Origin: Haliscomenobacter sp965225875
GTDB taxonomy: Bacteria > Bacteroidota > Bacteroidia > Chitinophagales > Saprospiraceae
Assembly (NCBI RefSeq): GCF_965225875.1
Contig: NZ_CBDDBS010000002.1
Coordinates: 372,001 to 436,000 of the forward strand
Direction of reading: 5' to 3'
Length of the DNA: 64,000 nt
The translations under genes and the position numbers were made by a program. Numbering within the stretch: position 1 is the stretch's first letter; each line of letters starts with the position of its first letter. The notes beneath the pieces are model-generated. The model saw only the letters and a list, made by a program, of their open reading frames with translations. It was not told where the DNA came from and did not search any database. Positions 18,192 through 27,615 of this stretch are shown in pieces.

Positions 18192-18271
18192 TATTCTCTA
18201 AATTTTATCGAATTCAAATTTACAACCAAAGATTCAATGATGTGTTCCACCATTGCGACGCTTTTCACTTG

Positions 18272-18288
18272 TTTAGACTTTGTCTAAA
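18272..18288. repeat. Short hairpin abutting the actF stop
   Basis: TTTAGAC-TTT-GTCTAAA, a perfect 7-bp stem directly against the actF stop codon (18289-18291), in the 97-bp gap before coxII. No T-run follows on the minus strand, so it is more likely an mRNA-end or processing signal than a terminator. Confidence 0.5.
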
Positions 18289-19617
18289 TTAGTGATGTGC
18301 ATCATGGGCTCCATGCCCATCTTCTGGATAAGGCCAAACTGAGTGGTGCATGGTTTCATCCAGGTATGGGTCGTTCGCAGGCACCAGCGCAGCTTTTTCC
18401 AGTTGTTTGAATACAAAGTAAACAAAACCAGCCAAAAAGCCGAGGAAAATACCCAGTTCCAATAAACCTGGCATGGTAAAACCAGCGGCAAAACTCAGGA
18501 ATTTATGACCAGCTTCGGCAGCCTCGGCTCCATGTCCACCAGCATGTTCTGCTGCTGCTTCGATTGCAGTTAAACGGGTACCAGGCTTGATCATCAGGAA
18601 GAAATCCAGCCAGTGACCAAACAAGGTCAGGATAGCCGCAATGGCCATTGGACCATATTTGCGTTTGTTGTCGTTGCGCAGCAAAATAAAGAATGGCAGT
18701 ACAAAGTTGATGATCAGGTTGGCAAAGAACAAAGGACGATAGTTGTCCAAACGGTGGCGGAAGTAAATGGTTTCTTCCCCAACGTTGGCATACCAAATCA
18801 GCATGTACTGAGAGAACCACATGTAGGTCCAGAAAATGCTGATGGCAAACAAAAACTTGCCAATATCGTGCAAGTGGTTGGCTGAAACATTTTCATAATA
18901 CCCCTTGCCTTTCAAATACATCAGCATCAGAATGGTAACCGCCATGGCCGAAATGAACCAGCTAGCGCCACTGTACCAGGCAAACAAAGTTGAATACCAG
19001 TGTGCATCTACCGACATCACCCACTGCCAAATCATTGCTGCACTAGTGAAGCCAAATACAGGCAGGAAGATCGCTGCATAAATGCGGATCTTGCGGTGGT
19101 GCCAGAAATTATCGCCAATACCTTGACCATCTGTGTCTTCAGCAACCGACAATTGGCGGTTTTTGAAGGCGAAGTAATACCAGCCTAGTACAATAATCGC
19201 TGTACCGAGAGTATACCAGACAGGATTTAGAAATCCAGATTTACCTTTAAGGATTGGATCGGCCTCAACAGCATGGTGATCCGCCCAGTGATAGAGGTGA
19301 TGCCAGTGCCCCCACATCCCGATAATAATAGGGATGAAAAGCAAGAAAGCTGGCAACAAAAACAGGGAAAAAGCTTCCCAAACCCGTTTCATCCCAGTAT
19401 ACCAACCGGCCCAACCAGTGGTAAATGCAGCTAGAATGAACATGGAAATACCTGCAATACCAGTGAAGAACACTGTATTGTGGAGATAGTTAGACCAGAA
19501 GCGTACGTGCATGGGTTCGGAGTCCACAAAGTAGGACAACACCAGACACAACACACCGAGTATCATAAACCCGAGCAGGAAAGTCTTTTGCTTGGCTTCG
19601 AAGGTGAATTGGTTCAT
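18289..19617 (-). CDS. actF: Alternative complex III membrane subunit ActF
   Basis: A 442-aa integral membrane protein with about ten helices, recognised as ActF, one of the two NrfD-like but shortened quinone-side subunits of alternative complex III. Typical segments are MHVRFWSNYLHNTVFFTGIA, WYSGASWFISAMAVTILML and FWTYMWFSQYMLIWYANVG. The C-terminus is His-rich (EDGHGAHDAHH). ACIII oxidises menaquinol and passes electrons through Fe-S clusters and hemes c to the oxidase. It follows actE by 44 bp. Confidence 0.93.
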   Translation of the reverse strand: MNQFTFEAKQKTFLLGFMILGVLCLVLSYFVDSEPMHVRFWSNYLHNTVFFTGIAGISMFILAAFTTGWAGWYTGMKRVWEAFSLFLLPAFLLFIPIIIGMWGHWHHLYHWADHHAVEADPILKGKSGFLNPVWYTLGTAIIVLGWYYFAFKNRQLSVAEDTDGQGIGDNFWHHRKIRIYAAIFLPVFGFTSAAMIWQWVMSVDAHWYSTLFAWYSGASWFISAMAVTILMLMYLKGKGYYENVSANHLHDIGKFLFAISIFWTYMWFSQYMLIWYANVGEETIYFRHRLDNYRPLFFANLIINFVLPFFILLRNDNKRKYGPMAIAAILTLFGHWLDFFLMIKPGTRLTAIEAAAEHAGGHGAEAAEAGHKFLSFAAGFTMPGLLELGIFLGFLAGFVYFVFKQLEKAALVPANDPYLDETMHHSVWPYPEDGHGAHDAHH

Positions 19618-19661
19618 TGCTCGTCGGTTATTTATTTTTCTTCAAAAGAAGGTTAATCAAA

Positions 19662-20549
19662 TTACTTACCGCTCTTGGATTTGGTACCACTACCTTCACC
19701 ACCAGCTGGAGCAGGAGGGGGAGGAGGAGGAGCCGTAGCCAGTTTTTTCACTTGTGCCGCAGGAACAGCAAAGCTGGGGTTCAGCGTATTCGCGCTAGCG
19801 CTGTAAGCCAAACCTTTAGCAGTTGCCTGCAAAGAGCGGATGTAGTGAATCACTTGCCATCTTTCCTCAAAGCTCAATTTTTCAGCATAACCACCCATCA
19901 CGTTTTTGCCGTACATGATTGCATGGTAAAAACGTCCATTGGTAGAAATGTAAAATGTGTCCAACATAAAATTGGCTGGAGCAGCTGGGTATACACCGCC
20001 TAAGTCGCCCTTGGCAGGGTTGGCGTCGCGCACCAAATAACCAGCACCATCGCCTTTTTCACCGTGGCAAATGCCACAATAAATATCGTAGAGTTCTTTG
20101 CCTTTTGCCAAACCCGCTTCTGAAATCGGGAAGGGATTACCTACAATATCCTTGCTGGCGCGAATCCTTTCTTCTTCGGTATTACCGTAGTGGTAAGGAA
20201 CTTTCCCGTTTACAGGTACCGCAATGGCATTGAGTTGATTGCCCCCTCTGAGGATGTTCATGATGGAGTCATAAGCCTCTGGGCTGGCAAAACTAAAGCC
20301 CGCATAACCCCGAGGAATAGTCCCTGCAGCAGGATTCAATGGGCGAGACAAAAATTTGCGGTTGATCACACTTGCGCTATCCCAGTTGTTGCGGGAATAG
20401 TTGGCATACGACTGTGATTCAAATCCTACTGAGTGTGCCATATCCGGCATGTATTCCTTGCCAGCATAATTGCCTCCTGCTGGTGTGCAGGAGTAGAGCA
20501 GGCTGACTGCGGCTACCGAATAAAGAATATATTTTAAGTTTTTCATCAT
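19662..20549 (-). CDS. actE: Alternative complex III monoheme cytochrome c lipoprotein ActE
   Basis: A 295-aa protein with signal peptide and lipobox (LLYSCTP, Cys near 21) and a single heme c site, CGICHGEKGDGAG (Cys 158 to His 162). A likely axial Met is in VMGGYAEKLSFEERWQVIHY. The tail is proline/glycine-rich (APPPPPPAPAGG) and lysine-ended. ActE is the peripheral cytochrome of ACIII and probably hands electrons to CuA of the adjacent oxidase. Gene order directly after actD and before actF is canonical. Confidence 0.93.
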   Translation of the reverse strand: MMKNLKYILYSVAAVSLLYSCTPAGGNYAGKEYMPDMAHSVGFESQSYANYSRNNWDSASVINRKFLSRPLNPAAGTIPRGYAGFSFASPEAYDSIMNILRGGNQLNAIAVPVNGKVPYHYGNTEEERIRASKDIVGNPFPISEAGLAKGKELYDIYCGICHGEKGDGAGYLVRDANPAKGDLGGVYPAAPANFMLDTFYISTNGRFYHAIMYGKNVMGGYAEKLSFEERWQVIHYIRSLQATAKGLAYSASANTLNPSFAVPAAQVKKLATAPPPPPPAPAGGEGSGTKSKSGK

Positions 20550-20592
20550 TGCTCGATTTTCCTTGGTTCAAACATTGACCGGCTGTCCGGGT

Positions 20593-21126
20593 TTAAATGT
20601 GCTTTTGATCAATTTCTTCAGCACCGGATGTTTCCAAAAAGGCCTTGAACTTGGCTTTTTCATCATCTGATACATCGGTTACATCAAAGGCCAGACAGAA
20701 TTTATCGTCGGTAATGCGGTCGTGCAGTGTAGGGTTGAGGATGCCAGGGCCCATACCGCAGACGGTATAAAAAGTAACCACCATACCAATACTGGCGAAA
20801 AGTACCGTCAACTCAAAAGTGACCGGAATGAACGCAGGAACTGACCAGTATGGTTTACCACCAAAAATGATGGGCCAATCGCTGGTAAACACCCAGGTCA
20901 TACCCAGGAATGCAGTCAGGGTTCCAATCAAACCATATACAAAACCAGCCTGGTGAATGCGGCTTTCGGTAAAACCCATTGCGTCTTCCATTCCGTGAAC
21001 TGGGAATGGAGTGAACACATCGTAAATGTCCAGGTGTGCAGCACGAGCTTGGCTGACTGCACTGAGAATCTTGGTCTCGTCATCATACAGACCGAAGAGT
21101 ACATCTTTATTTGGAGATCTTGTCAT
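20593..21126 (-). CDS. actD: Alternative complex III subunit ActD (DUF3341)
   Basis: A 177-aa protein of the DUF3341 family: a ferredoxin-like N-terminal part (LFGLYDDETKILSAVSQA, then DVFTPFPVHGMEDAMG) and two membrane helices (about 58-78 and 98-123, with PAFIPVTFELTVLFASIG). ActD holds no cofactor and packs against ActB and ActC in the complex. It lies 32 bp after actC and 43 bp before actE. Confidence 0.94.
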   Translation of the reverse strand: MTRSPNKDVLFGLYDDETKILSAVSQARAAHLDIYDVFTPFPVHGMEDAMGFTESRIHQAGFVYGLIGTLTAFLGMTWVFTSDWPIIFGGKPYWSVPAFIPVTFELTVLFASIGMVVTFYTVCGMGPGILNPTLHDRITDDKFCLAFDVTDVSDDEKAKFKAFLETSGAEEIDQKHI

Positions 21127-21158
21127 TGCACTTCGTTTTTGCTGTCTCGAAATTTAGA

Positions 21159-22589
21159 TTAGTGCGCGTCGCCGCCGTTTGCTTCCACTGATTCATGCTT
21201 GTGGCCATGCTTCAGTGCGTTTTTCATCCCTACATACTGGTCACCAGCATTTTTCAAAATACTCTTGACTTCAGCGATGGCTACAACCGGTGCAACGCGG
21301 GTGAAAATCATGAAACAGGTAGAGAACAAGCCTAAAGTACCAATGAAGAGACCAACCTCTACCCAGGTAGCTGAATAGTAGCTCCAGGAAGAAGGTAAAT
21401 AGTCACGCGCCAAGGTAGAGGCAATAATCACGAAGCGCTCGAACCACATCCCGATGTTGATGAAGATGGACATCGCAAAGGTCACAGTGATGTTTTTCCG
21501 CAATTTTTTACTCCAGAAAATCTGTGGAGAAATTACGTTACAAGCCATCATCCCGATGTAAGACCAGAAATAGGGGCCCATCAAGCGGTTGTAAAAAGCG
21601 AATTGCTCATAAATGTACCCAGAATACCAGGAGATGAACAATTCTGTAAGGTAAGCCACCCCAACAATGTTTCCAGTCGCGAGGATTACCTTGTTCATAC
21701 TATCGATGTGCTCCAGCGTGATGTAGTCTTGCAAATGCAATACTTTCCGGGTAATGATCATCAGCGTTTGCACCATCGCAAAACCAGAGAAGATCGCACC
21801 CGCTACGAAGTATGGAGGGAAGATCGTGGTATGCCAACCAGGAATTACCGAAGTAGCAAAGTCAAAGGATACGATGGTGTGTACTGAAAGTACCAGCGGA
21901 GTGGACAAACCCGCCAGGATCAGTGACAAACTTTCCCAACGCTGCCAGTGTTTGGCAGAACCCGTCCAGCCGAAAGCCAGGAAGTTGTACATTTTGCGAC
22001 GGAAACCAGAAGCACGGTCGCGTACAGTTGCAAAGTCAGGCACCAAACCGGTGTACCAGAACAGCAAAGAAACCGTGAAATAGGTAGAGATCGCAAATAC
22101 GTCCCAAAGCAGCGGAGAGTTGAAGTTGACCCAAAGTGGTCCGCGAGTGTTGGGGTAAGGGAAAATGAAAAAACCCAGCCAAAGACGGCCCATGTGAATG
22201 AGCGGGAACTGACCGGCGCAAATTACCGCGAAGATGGTCATCGCTTCTGCTGCGCGGTTTACCCCTGTCCGCCATTTCTGACGGAACAGCAACAAGATGG
22301 CAGAAATCAAAGTACCCGCGTGACCGATACCGACCCACCAAACGAAGTTAGTAATGTCCCAACCCCAGTTGATCGTCCGGTTCAGGTTCCAGGAACCGAT
22401 ACCGACCCAGATGGTCCAGGTTACACAAAATACATAAACTGCGAGACCCGTTACGGCAAGAATGAAGGCAATCATCCAGGCAACGGAAGGCGTACGTTCA
22501 GTAGGCCCACAGATGTCCTCCGTGATTTGGTGGTACGTTTTTGCACCTGTAATCAGGGGTTCCCGTATTGGAGAAATGTGTCCACTCAT
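21159..22589 (-). CDS. actC: Alternative complex III quinol-binding subunit ActC (NrfD family)
   Basis: A 476-aa integral protein with ten hydrophobic helices. NrfD-family blocks include NFVWWVGIGHAGTLISAILL and the later SIFINIGMWFERFVIIASTL. ActC forms the quinol oxidation site and probably the proton path of the complex. The C-terminus is His-rich (LKHGHKHES). It starts 122 bp after the actB stop; that gap contains a perfect 27-bp inverted repeat. Confidence 0.95.
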   Translation of the reverse strand: MSGHISPIREPLITGAKTYHQITEDICGPTERTPSVAWMIAFILAVTGLAVYVFCVTWTIWVGIGSWNLNRTINWGWDITNFVWWVGIGHAGTLISAILLLFRQKWRTGVNRAAEAMTIFAVICAGQFPLIHMGRLWLGFFIFPYPNTRGPLWVNFNSPLLWDVFAISTYFTVSLLFWYTGLVPDFATVRDRASGFRRKMYNFLAFGWTGSAKHWQRWESLSLILAGLSTPLVLSVHTIVSFDFATSVIPGWHTTIFPPYFVAGAIFSGFAMVQTLMIITRKVLHLQDYITLEHIDSMNKVILATGNIVGVAYLTELFISWYSGYIYEQFAFYNRLMGPYFWSYIGMMACNVISPQIFWSKKLRKNITVTFAMSIFINIGMWFERFVIIASTLARDYLPSSWSYYSATWVEVGLFIGTLGLFSTCFMIFTRVAPVVAIAEVKSILKNAGDQYVGMKNALKHGHKHESVEANGGDAH

Positions 22590-22637
22590 GATGGTGTTGT
22601 TATAATTCCACGATGAATCGTGTGTCTTTTTGTAAAA

Positions 22638-22709
22638 GTTGAGAAGTTGAGAAGTTGAGGAGTTGAGAGGTTGAGCGTACTAAACTCCTCAACTTCTCAA
22701 CTTCTCAAC
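22638..22709. repeat. 27-bp perfect inverted repeat built from GTTGAGA units, between actB and actC
   Basis: The left arm (22638-22664) and right arm (22683-22709) are exact reverse complements, separated by 18 nt. Each arm is made of tandem AGTTGAGA/AGTTGAGG units. The right arm ends 2 nt from the actB stop (22712) on the minus strand. No T-run follows. It probably controls the actB:actC transcript ratio or stability. Confidence 0.85.
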
Positions 22710-22711
22710 CT

Positions 22712-25700
22712 TTATACTGCTTCGTTGCGGTTGACAACCTTTGCCTGGTAGTTTACCGAAGATTGTACGTTGATTTCCTCGAGGGCGAGGTAGTTCAACG
22801 GATGCTGCATCCGCTTGCTCACTTCGGCAGTTTTGTCGTTGCGGTCACCGAATACGATGGCACCAGTAGGACAAGCCGTTTGACAAGCAGTTTTAACATC
22901 ATTTTCCTTCAGTTTGCGGCCTTCACGCTTGGCAGTCAGTTTACCTTCCTGGATGCGTTGTACGCAGAAACTACATTTTTCAATTACCCCACGAGAGCGT
23001 ACCGTTACGTCTGGGTTCAAAACCATCCGCATCAGGTTATCAGCAGTGTAAGGCAGTTCTTCACCGTTGATGTGGTTCTCGTTGATTGGGAAAATATCGG
23101 CAGTGGTGTAATCCAGCCAGTTGAAGCGACGTACTTTGTACGGACAGTTGTTGGCGCAGTAACGCGTACCGATACAACGGTTGTACGACATTTGGTTCAA
23201 ACCTTCAGAACTGTGGTTGGTGGCGTTTACTGGACAAACGTTTTCGCATGGAGCGTTATCACAATGCTGGCACATCATCGGTTGGTAAACCACGTTTGGC
23301 GTTTCGTAATCGCCAAAGAAGTAACGGTCGATGCGCAACCAGCTCATTTCGTGGTGGCGGGATACTTCAAACTTACCTACAACGGGTACGTTGTTTTCCG
23401 CCACACAAGCTACCTGGCAGGCGCCACAACCGATACAGGCACTCAGATCAACGTGCATTGCCCACCATTGTGACTGGCTATAGCGATCCGCTACGTATTT
23501 GTCAAATGGATAGAGGGTTTGATCGTTGAGGTGTTGAGCCTCGGTACGTTTTTCCTTGATTTTCTCAGCTAGTTCCGGCAATTCTTTGATGTTGCCTTTA
23601 TAGATGATCGAACGATCCACAATACCGCCCTGGTAACCAGCACCAAGAGTCATAGAGGTGTGTTCGTCCAGGTTCAGGTCTTTGCCATCGCTGGCTTTGA
23701 TCTGTTTGCCATCTTTATCTTTGCCGGTCATACCCATACCGTGGTGGTATTGCACACAAGCAAAGTCTTTGTCTTTTCCGACTGATTCAGATACTTTAGC
23801 GCTTACTGCGTAGTATTGGGTGTTGCCATCAGCGTCGATGCTCATCATTGGATAAACATTGACACCCACTTTGTCACCAATAGCGCGGCCCTGATAGCCA
23901 GTACATTCGCGACCATAACCGATGGCCAAACCAACCGTATCCCACATCTGACCGAACTGGCGAACAGCAGTTGTGGTTACTTTTTGTCCTTTGGCTTCAA
24001 CTTCCACATAGTCAGCTGAGCCATACATTTCACGTTGGTTGAGGTCATTCAGGGCTTTGAAGCGAATGCCACCTTCGTACTTGAGTGGAACAGCCAGGTT
24101 GTTGCCCCATACTGTACGAGCAACTGGATCAGGCATTTCTTGCAACCAAGGGTTGTTGGCGTATTTACCATCACCCAGGTTTACTGTTTCGAAGAAAGCC
24201 AATTCCAGTCCATCTGCCGCAGGTTTGCGCACTTTAGCCGCTGCCGCAGCTACATCACCACCGAAACCAAACTCAGGAACCACAGCAGAAGGCACCTCAA
24301 AGATACCATCGTGCAAAGTGCTGTCCCAGAAGCTTTGGAAAGTGGCGAAACGGCTTTGCTTAGTAAAGATGTTGGCTTCCCAGAAAGCTACCAGGTAATC
24401 GTACATTGGCTGCTCGGAATCTTTGTTCAACTTGTCGCTTTTCGCCCAAGTCAACAAAGTTTCTTCAACCTGACGGGTTTTGAACAAAGGAGCGATCGTG
24501 GGTTGGATCAGGCTGTAGTGGCCTTGCTTTGGCTCAGCATCACCCCAACTTTCGAGGTAGTGATTGGTAGGCACTACATAATCACAAAGCAGCACGGTTT
24601 CGTTGGGTGCAATAGAAAAGGAAACTTTCAGCTTCACTTTAGCAATGGCATCGCGGAACTTATCGCTGTTAGGCAGGTCATAAGCAGGGTTAACTCCATC
24701 GAAGAAGAAAACTGCGTCCACCTGGCCAGCAGCCATGTCTCTAACCAGTTTTTGAACATTTTTGTCCTGTCCTTGGCGCTGATTTGAAGCATTGGCAAAA
24801 GTGATGGTGTTGCCATAGGAGTCCAACATTGCGTTGATGGAGTTCACCAGGATTTGTTCGCCAGTGTTGTTGGAACCGGAAACAACCAGGGCTTTGCCTT
24901 TGGAAGCAACCAAATCCTTTGCAACAGCTTTGAACTTTGCTGCCGTTTCAGCAGGTAGAGATGGTCCAGAAACTTTGGTTCCGCCAGTCAACGCAGCCAC
25001 TTCGTTGTGCAATGCAACAACGGCAGCTCCCTGGTGAGATGGTTTTACCAAAATCCGGTTATCGGCGTTGGAGCCAGTCAAACTCAAGTGCGCTTCCACT
25101 TGGTAGTGGCGCGACATCTTGGTTTGGTTTACATCGGTGATTTTGCGGTTTTGGATGTACTGGGTAGCAAATTCAACTGGAGAAACCCAGCTGCCCAAAA
25201 AGTCACACTCAAAACCAACAATAACTTCAGCTTTATCGAAGCTGTAAGCAGGAACTAGCGCCTGACCAAAACACTGCTCGTTGGCTTGCAACAAAGCAGA
25301 GCTGGAAGATGGGTCGTAGATGACGACCTCAGTATTGGCGTAGGCTGCCTGGAAATCGGCAATCGCCTGCTTGGTCATTGGGCTCAGGATGGTAGGCGCC
25401 ACGATGCGAATACGGCTACCACTGTTGAGCTTGGCTGCAATTTCGCGATCGATTTCCGACAGTGATGGGCCTTTGCCAAATCTGGCGTCCGCCCGATCTA
25501 CCTTACCTCCTTTTACACGGTAAGGACCATCGAAACGGTTAGAGTCGTACAAGCTCAACACACTGGCCTGGGCCCGTGCGCTGGTACCACCCTTCGTAAC
25601 ACTGGAAAGGCTATTGCCTTCTACTTTGATGGGGCGACCTTCACGGGTCTTCACCAAAATAGCGCAATAGTCACCTCCGTTTACAAAAGAAGAGGCATAA

Positions 25701-25981
25701 TAAGTAGCTACCCCTGGTACAATTTCGTCAGGTTTGACGACGTAAGGGATTGCTTTTTTGATTGGAATATCACAGCTGGCAGCAATGGTTGCTGCGCCGA
25801 GGCCAAAACCGAGGTACTTGAGGAAGTCGCGGCGATTGGCATTCAGGTCCATTGTTTTTTCGTCAGCCAATTGCTCAGATAATGGCCGCTCGTAAAACTC
25901 CTGATTGGTAATCTCGTTGTAAATCGGATCGTTGGCAATTTGATCTGTACCGATCCAGATTTCTTTATTTTGGTTTTTCAT
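22712..25981 (-). CDS. actB: Alternative complex III Fe-S/molybdopterin-like subunit ActB
   Basis: A 1089-aa protein from the ATG at 25981 (MKNQNKEIWIG). The open frame continues to 26110, but that part only translates the palindromic element and has no family match. A Tat-type motif occurs at about residues 50-70 (NRRDFLKYLGFGLGAATIAA). The large middle part is a molybdopterin-oxidoreductase-like domain that in this family carries no Mo. The C-terminal ferredoxin-like part has four cysteine groups, CIGCGACQVAC, CQHCDNAPCENVCP, CIGTRYCANNCP and CSFCVQR...CQTACP, for the Fe-S clusters. It relays electrons from quinol to the ActA hemes. The actA stop lies 145 bp upstream. Confidence 0.96.
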   Translation of the reverse strand: MKNQNKEIWIGTDQIANDPIYNEITNQEFYERPLSEQLADEKTMDLNANRRDFLKYLGFGLGAATIAASCDIPIKKAIPYVVKPDEIVPGVATYYASSFVNGGDYCAILVKTREGRPIKVEGNSLSSVTKGGTSARAQASVLSLYDSNRFDGPYRVKGGKVDRADARFGKGPSLSEIDREIAAKLNSGSRIRIVAPTILSPMTKQAIADFQAAYANTEVVIYDPSSSSALLQANEQCFGQALVPAYSFDKAEVIVGFECDFLGSWVSPVEFATQYIQNRKITDVNQTKMSRHYQVEAHLSLTGSNADNRILVKPSHQGAAVVALHNEVAALTGGTKVSGPSLPAETAAKFKAVAKDLVASKGKALVVSGSNNTGEQILVNSINAMLDSYGNTITFANASNQRQGQDKNVQKLVRDMAAGQVDAVFFFDGVNPAYDLPNSDKFRDAIAKVKLKVSFSIAPNETVLLCDYVVPTNHYLESWGDAEPKQGHYSLIQPTIAPLFKTRQVEETLLTWAKSDKLNKDSEQPMYDYLVAFWEANIFTKQSRFATFQSFWDSTLHDGIFEVPSAVVPEFGFGGDVAAAAAKVRKPAADGLELAFFETVNLGDGKYANNPWLQEMPDPVARTVWGNNLAVPLKYEGGIRFKALNDLNQREMYGSADYVEVEAKGQKVTTTAVRQFGQMWDTVGLAIGYGRECTGYQGRAIGDKVGVNVYPMMSIDADGNTQYYAVSAKVSESVGKDKDFACVQYHHGMGMTGKDKDGKQIKASDGKDLNLDEHTSMTLGAGYQGGIVDRSIIYKGNIKELPELAEKIKEKRTEAQHLNDQTLYPFDKYVADRYSQSQWWAMHVDLSACIGCGACQVACVAENNVPVVGKFEVSRHHEMSWLRIDRYFFGDYETPNVVYQPMMCQHCDNAPCENVCPVNATNHSSEGLNQMSYNRCIGTRYCANNCPYKVRRFNWLDYTTADIFPINENHINGEELPYTADNLMRMVLNPDVTVRSRGVIEKCSFCVQRIQEGKLTAKREGRKLKENDVKTACQTACPTGAIVFGDRNDKTAEVSKRMQHPLNYLALEEINVQSSVNYQAKVVNRNEAV

Positions 25982-26012
25982 CTGAGTTGAGATGCGTCTG
26001 GTTATCCAAAGA

Positions 26013-26125
26013 CCCGCTGGGCGGGCGATATCGAACCCACGAATAAATCCGTGGGCTGAGGCGGAACATGCCCTCCCACGGATAAATCCGTGGGGTGGGT
26101 TCCAACCCATGACTTTAGTCGTGGG
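26013..26125. repeat. Compound palindromic element abutting the actA stop (copy 2)
   Basis: Four successive hairpins: CCCGC/GCGGG (about 26013-26025), CCCACG-aataaatc-CGTGGG (26036-26055), CCCACGGAT/ATCCGTGGG (26075-26094) and CCCATGACT/AGTCGTGGG (26106-26125). The last touches the actA stop codon (26126). Hairpins 3 and 4 match the two hairpins at 13086-13149 in motif and flanks. It fills most of the actA-actB gap. Confidence 0.8.
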
Positions 26126-27553
26126 CTAGTAATGGCATTTTTGGCATTCCAAACCGCCAATGTCTTCAACGGTTACTTTTTTCCGCTTACCTTCCTGGAG
26201 TTCTTTGTGGAACTTGGCGTAGTACTCGTTGTAGTATCCGTTGTCGGCAAACTTGACCTCCGTTTGGCGGTGGCAGTTGATACACCAACCCATCGACAGT
26301 GGCGCGTGTTGCTGCAACACATCCATTTCTTCCACTTTACCGTGGCAGGTCTGGCATTCTACCTTACCTACTGATACGTGTTGAGCGTGGTTGAAGTAAA
26401 CGTGGTCTGGCAAGTTGTGGATGCGTACCCACTCAATTGGACCCTGGATTTTTTTATCGCCAGTTTTGGCATCAGTCAATGCCTCTTTGATGGCATCCCA
26501 TTGCAAGCCACCTTCTTTGACCGCAGCATCTGGAGACTTACCAGCCTGGATCGCATTGTCTTCAATCCATGCAGTATAAGTGCTCTTGATGTCGTCCTCG
26601 GAGAGGTTCTCGTAATTCTCGATGTATTTGTCTGCTTTAGGATCGTACCCGATCGAAGCAAAAATTTTGGTCAACTCCGCAGTACCATACTTGGAACCAA
26701 CTTTGATGGCGCGGTGACAATTCATACAGGTATTCGCTGCAGGAATGGAGGAGTGTTTGCTCCGGCGTGCGCTATCGTGGCAATAGTTACAATTGATCTT
26801 GTGCACACCTGCGTGAGTGGTGTGTGAGAATTTGATCGGCTGATCGGGCTGATACCCTTGCTGGCGACCCAGTGAAATCGCCTGGTTCACAGTGGTATAG
26901 CCACCCAGTACAACTGCTGCAAACAGTGCAAAAGCAATGACACTTTTGCTGAGCAGAATTTGTTTTAGGCTTTGGCGTTCAGCAGCCTGGCCTTCTTTCA
27001 CGGCCAACATGTACTTGAGGTTGGACAGGATACGCGCCAATACAACAGCAAAAATACCCAGGATACCTGCAAGCAAGATAAATAAGGTAGTGTTGTTCTT
27101 TGGCGTTTCTCCGGTAGTACCCCCTGCTGCACCACCTGCAGCGGCAGCAGCAGCTGGATCACAAGAGCCATCGTACATACACTGGATGTACGCAAGGATG
27201 TTCTCAATATCCTGATCACTCAAGCCGTTGAAGCTGTTCATCACGGTTGGTTGCCATTTGGCCCACAGTTCCTTGCCCCGTGGATGGCTGTTGATCATGG
27301 ATTGGGAATTGCGAATCCACTTGTACAAATCGGTGCGTGGGTAAGCAGCCCAACGCTCTTCTACACCGCCTAGAGCAGGCCCCGTAAGGTCGCTCTTCAT
27401 GTTTTTGTTGTGACAAGAGGCACAATTGTTCTGGAAAAGGGTTTTCCCCGCCTTGTCATCGCCCTTTGCCGCACCCTGGCCGTACATTGCCATGGTACTG
27501 AACAATAGAGATGCAATGAGCAGTACTCGGCTAGTCAGAGACTTAAATATCAT
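26126..27553 (-). CDS. actA: Alternative complex III multiheme cytochrome c ActA with N-terminal monoheme domain
   Basis: A 475-aa protein with a signal peptide (to about MYGQG). A single-heme domain (CASCH at 44-48) is followed by a small-residue linker (AAAAAAGGAAGG) and a membrane helix (FILLAGILGIFAVVLARIL), then a second helix and a multiheme domain with CNYCH, CMNCH, CQTCH, CINCH and CQKCH. That makes six CxxCH sites in total. ActA carries the heme wire of the complex. It is the first gene of the act-cox operon. A Bacteroidota-type promoter lies about 60 bp upstream of the start. Confidence 0.95.
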   Translation of the reverse strand: MIFKSLTSRVLLIASLLFSTMAMYGQGAAKGDDKAGKTLFQNNCASCHNKNMKSDLTGPALGGVEERWAAYPRTDLYKWIRNSQSMINSHPRGKELWAKWQPTVMNSFNGLSDQDIENILAYIQCMYDGSCDPAAAAAAGGAAGGTTGETPKNNTTLFILLAGILGIFAVVLARILSNLKYMLAVKEGQAAERQSLKQILLSKSVIAFALFAAVVLGGYTTVNQAISLGRQQGYQPDQPIKFSHTTHAGVHKINCNYCHDSARRSKHSSIPAANTCMNCHRAIKVGSKYGTAELTKIFASIGYDPKADKYIENYENLSEDDIKSTYTAWIEDNAIQAGKSPDAAVKEGGLQWDAIKEALTDAKTGDKKIQGPIEWVRIHNLPDHVYFNHAQHVSVGKVECQTCHGKVEEMDVLQQHAPLSMGWCINCHRQTEVKFADNGYYNEYYAKFHKELQEGKRKKVTVEDIGGLECQKCHY

Positions 27554-27615
27554 CGTACTTGCGTTTTATAACCTAGTATAACAAGATTGTATAAACTGTC
27601 ATTTTTCAGTCAGCG

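Noticed and set aside
22638..22709. Short CRISPR-like array from GTTGAGA units
   Set aside because: Units are 8 nt, contiguous and arranged as two complementary arms; there are no spacers and no cas genes.
25982..26110. N-terminal extension of the actB frame by 43 residues
   Set aside because: The extension merely translates the palindromic element; the family start (MKNQNKEIWIG) and Tat-type region lie downstream of the ATG at 25981.
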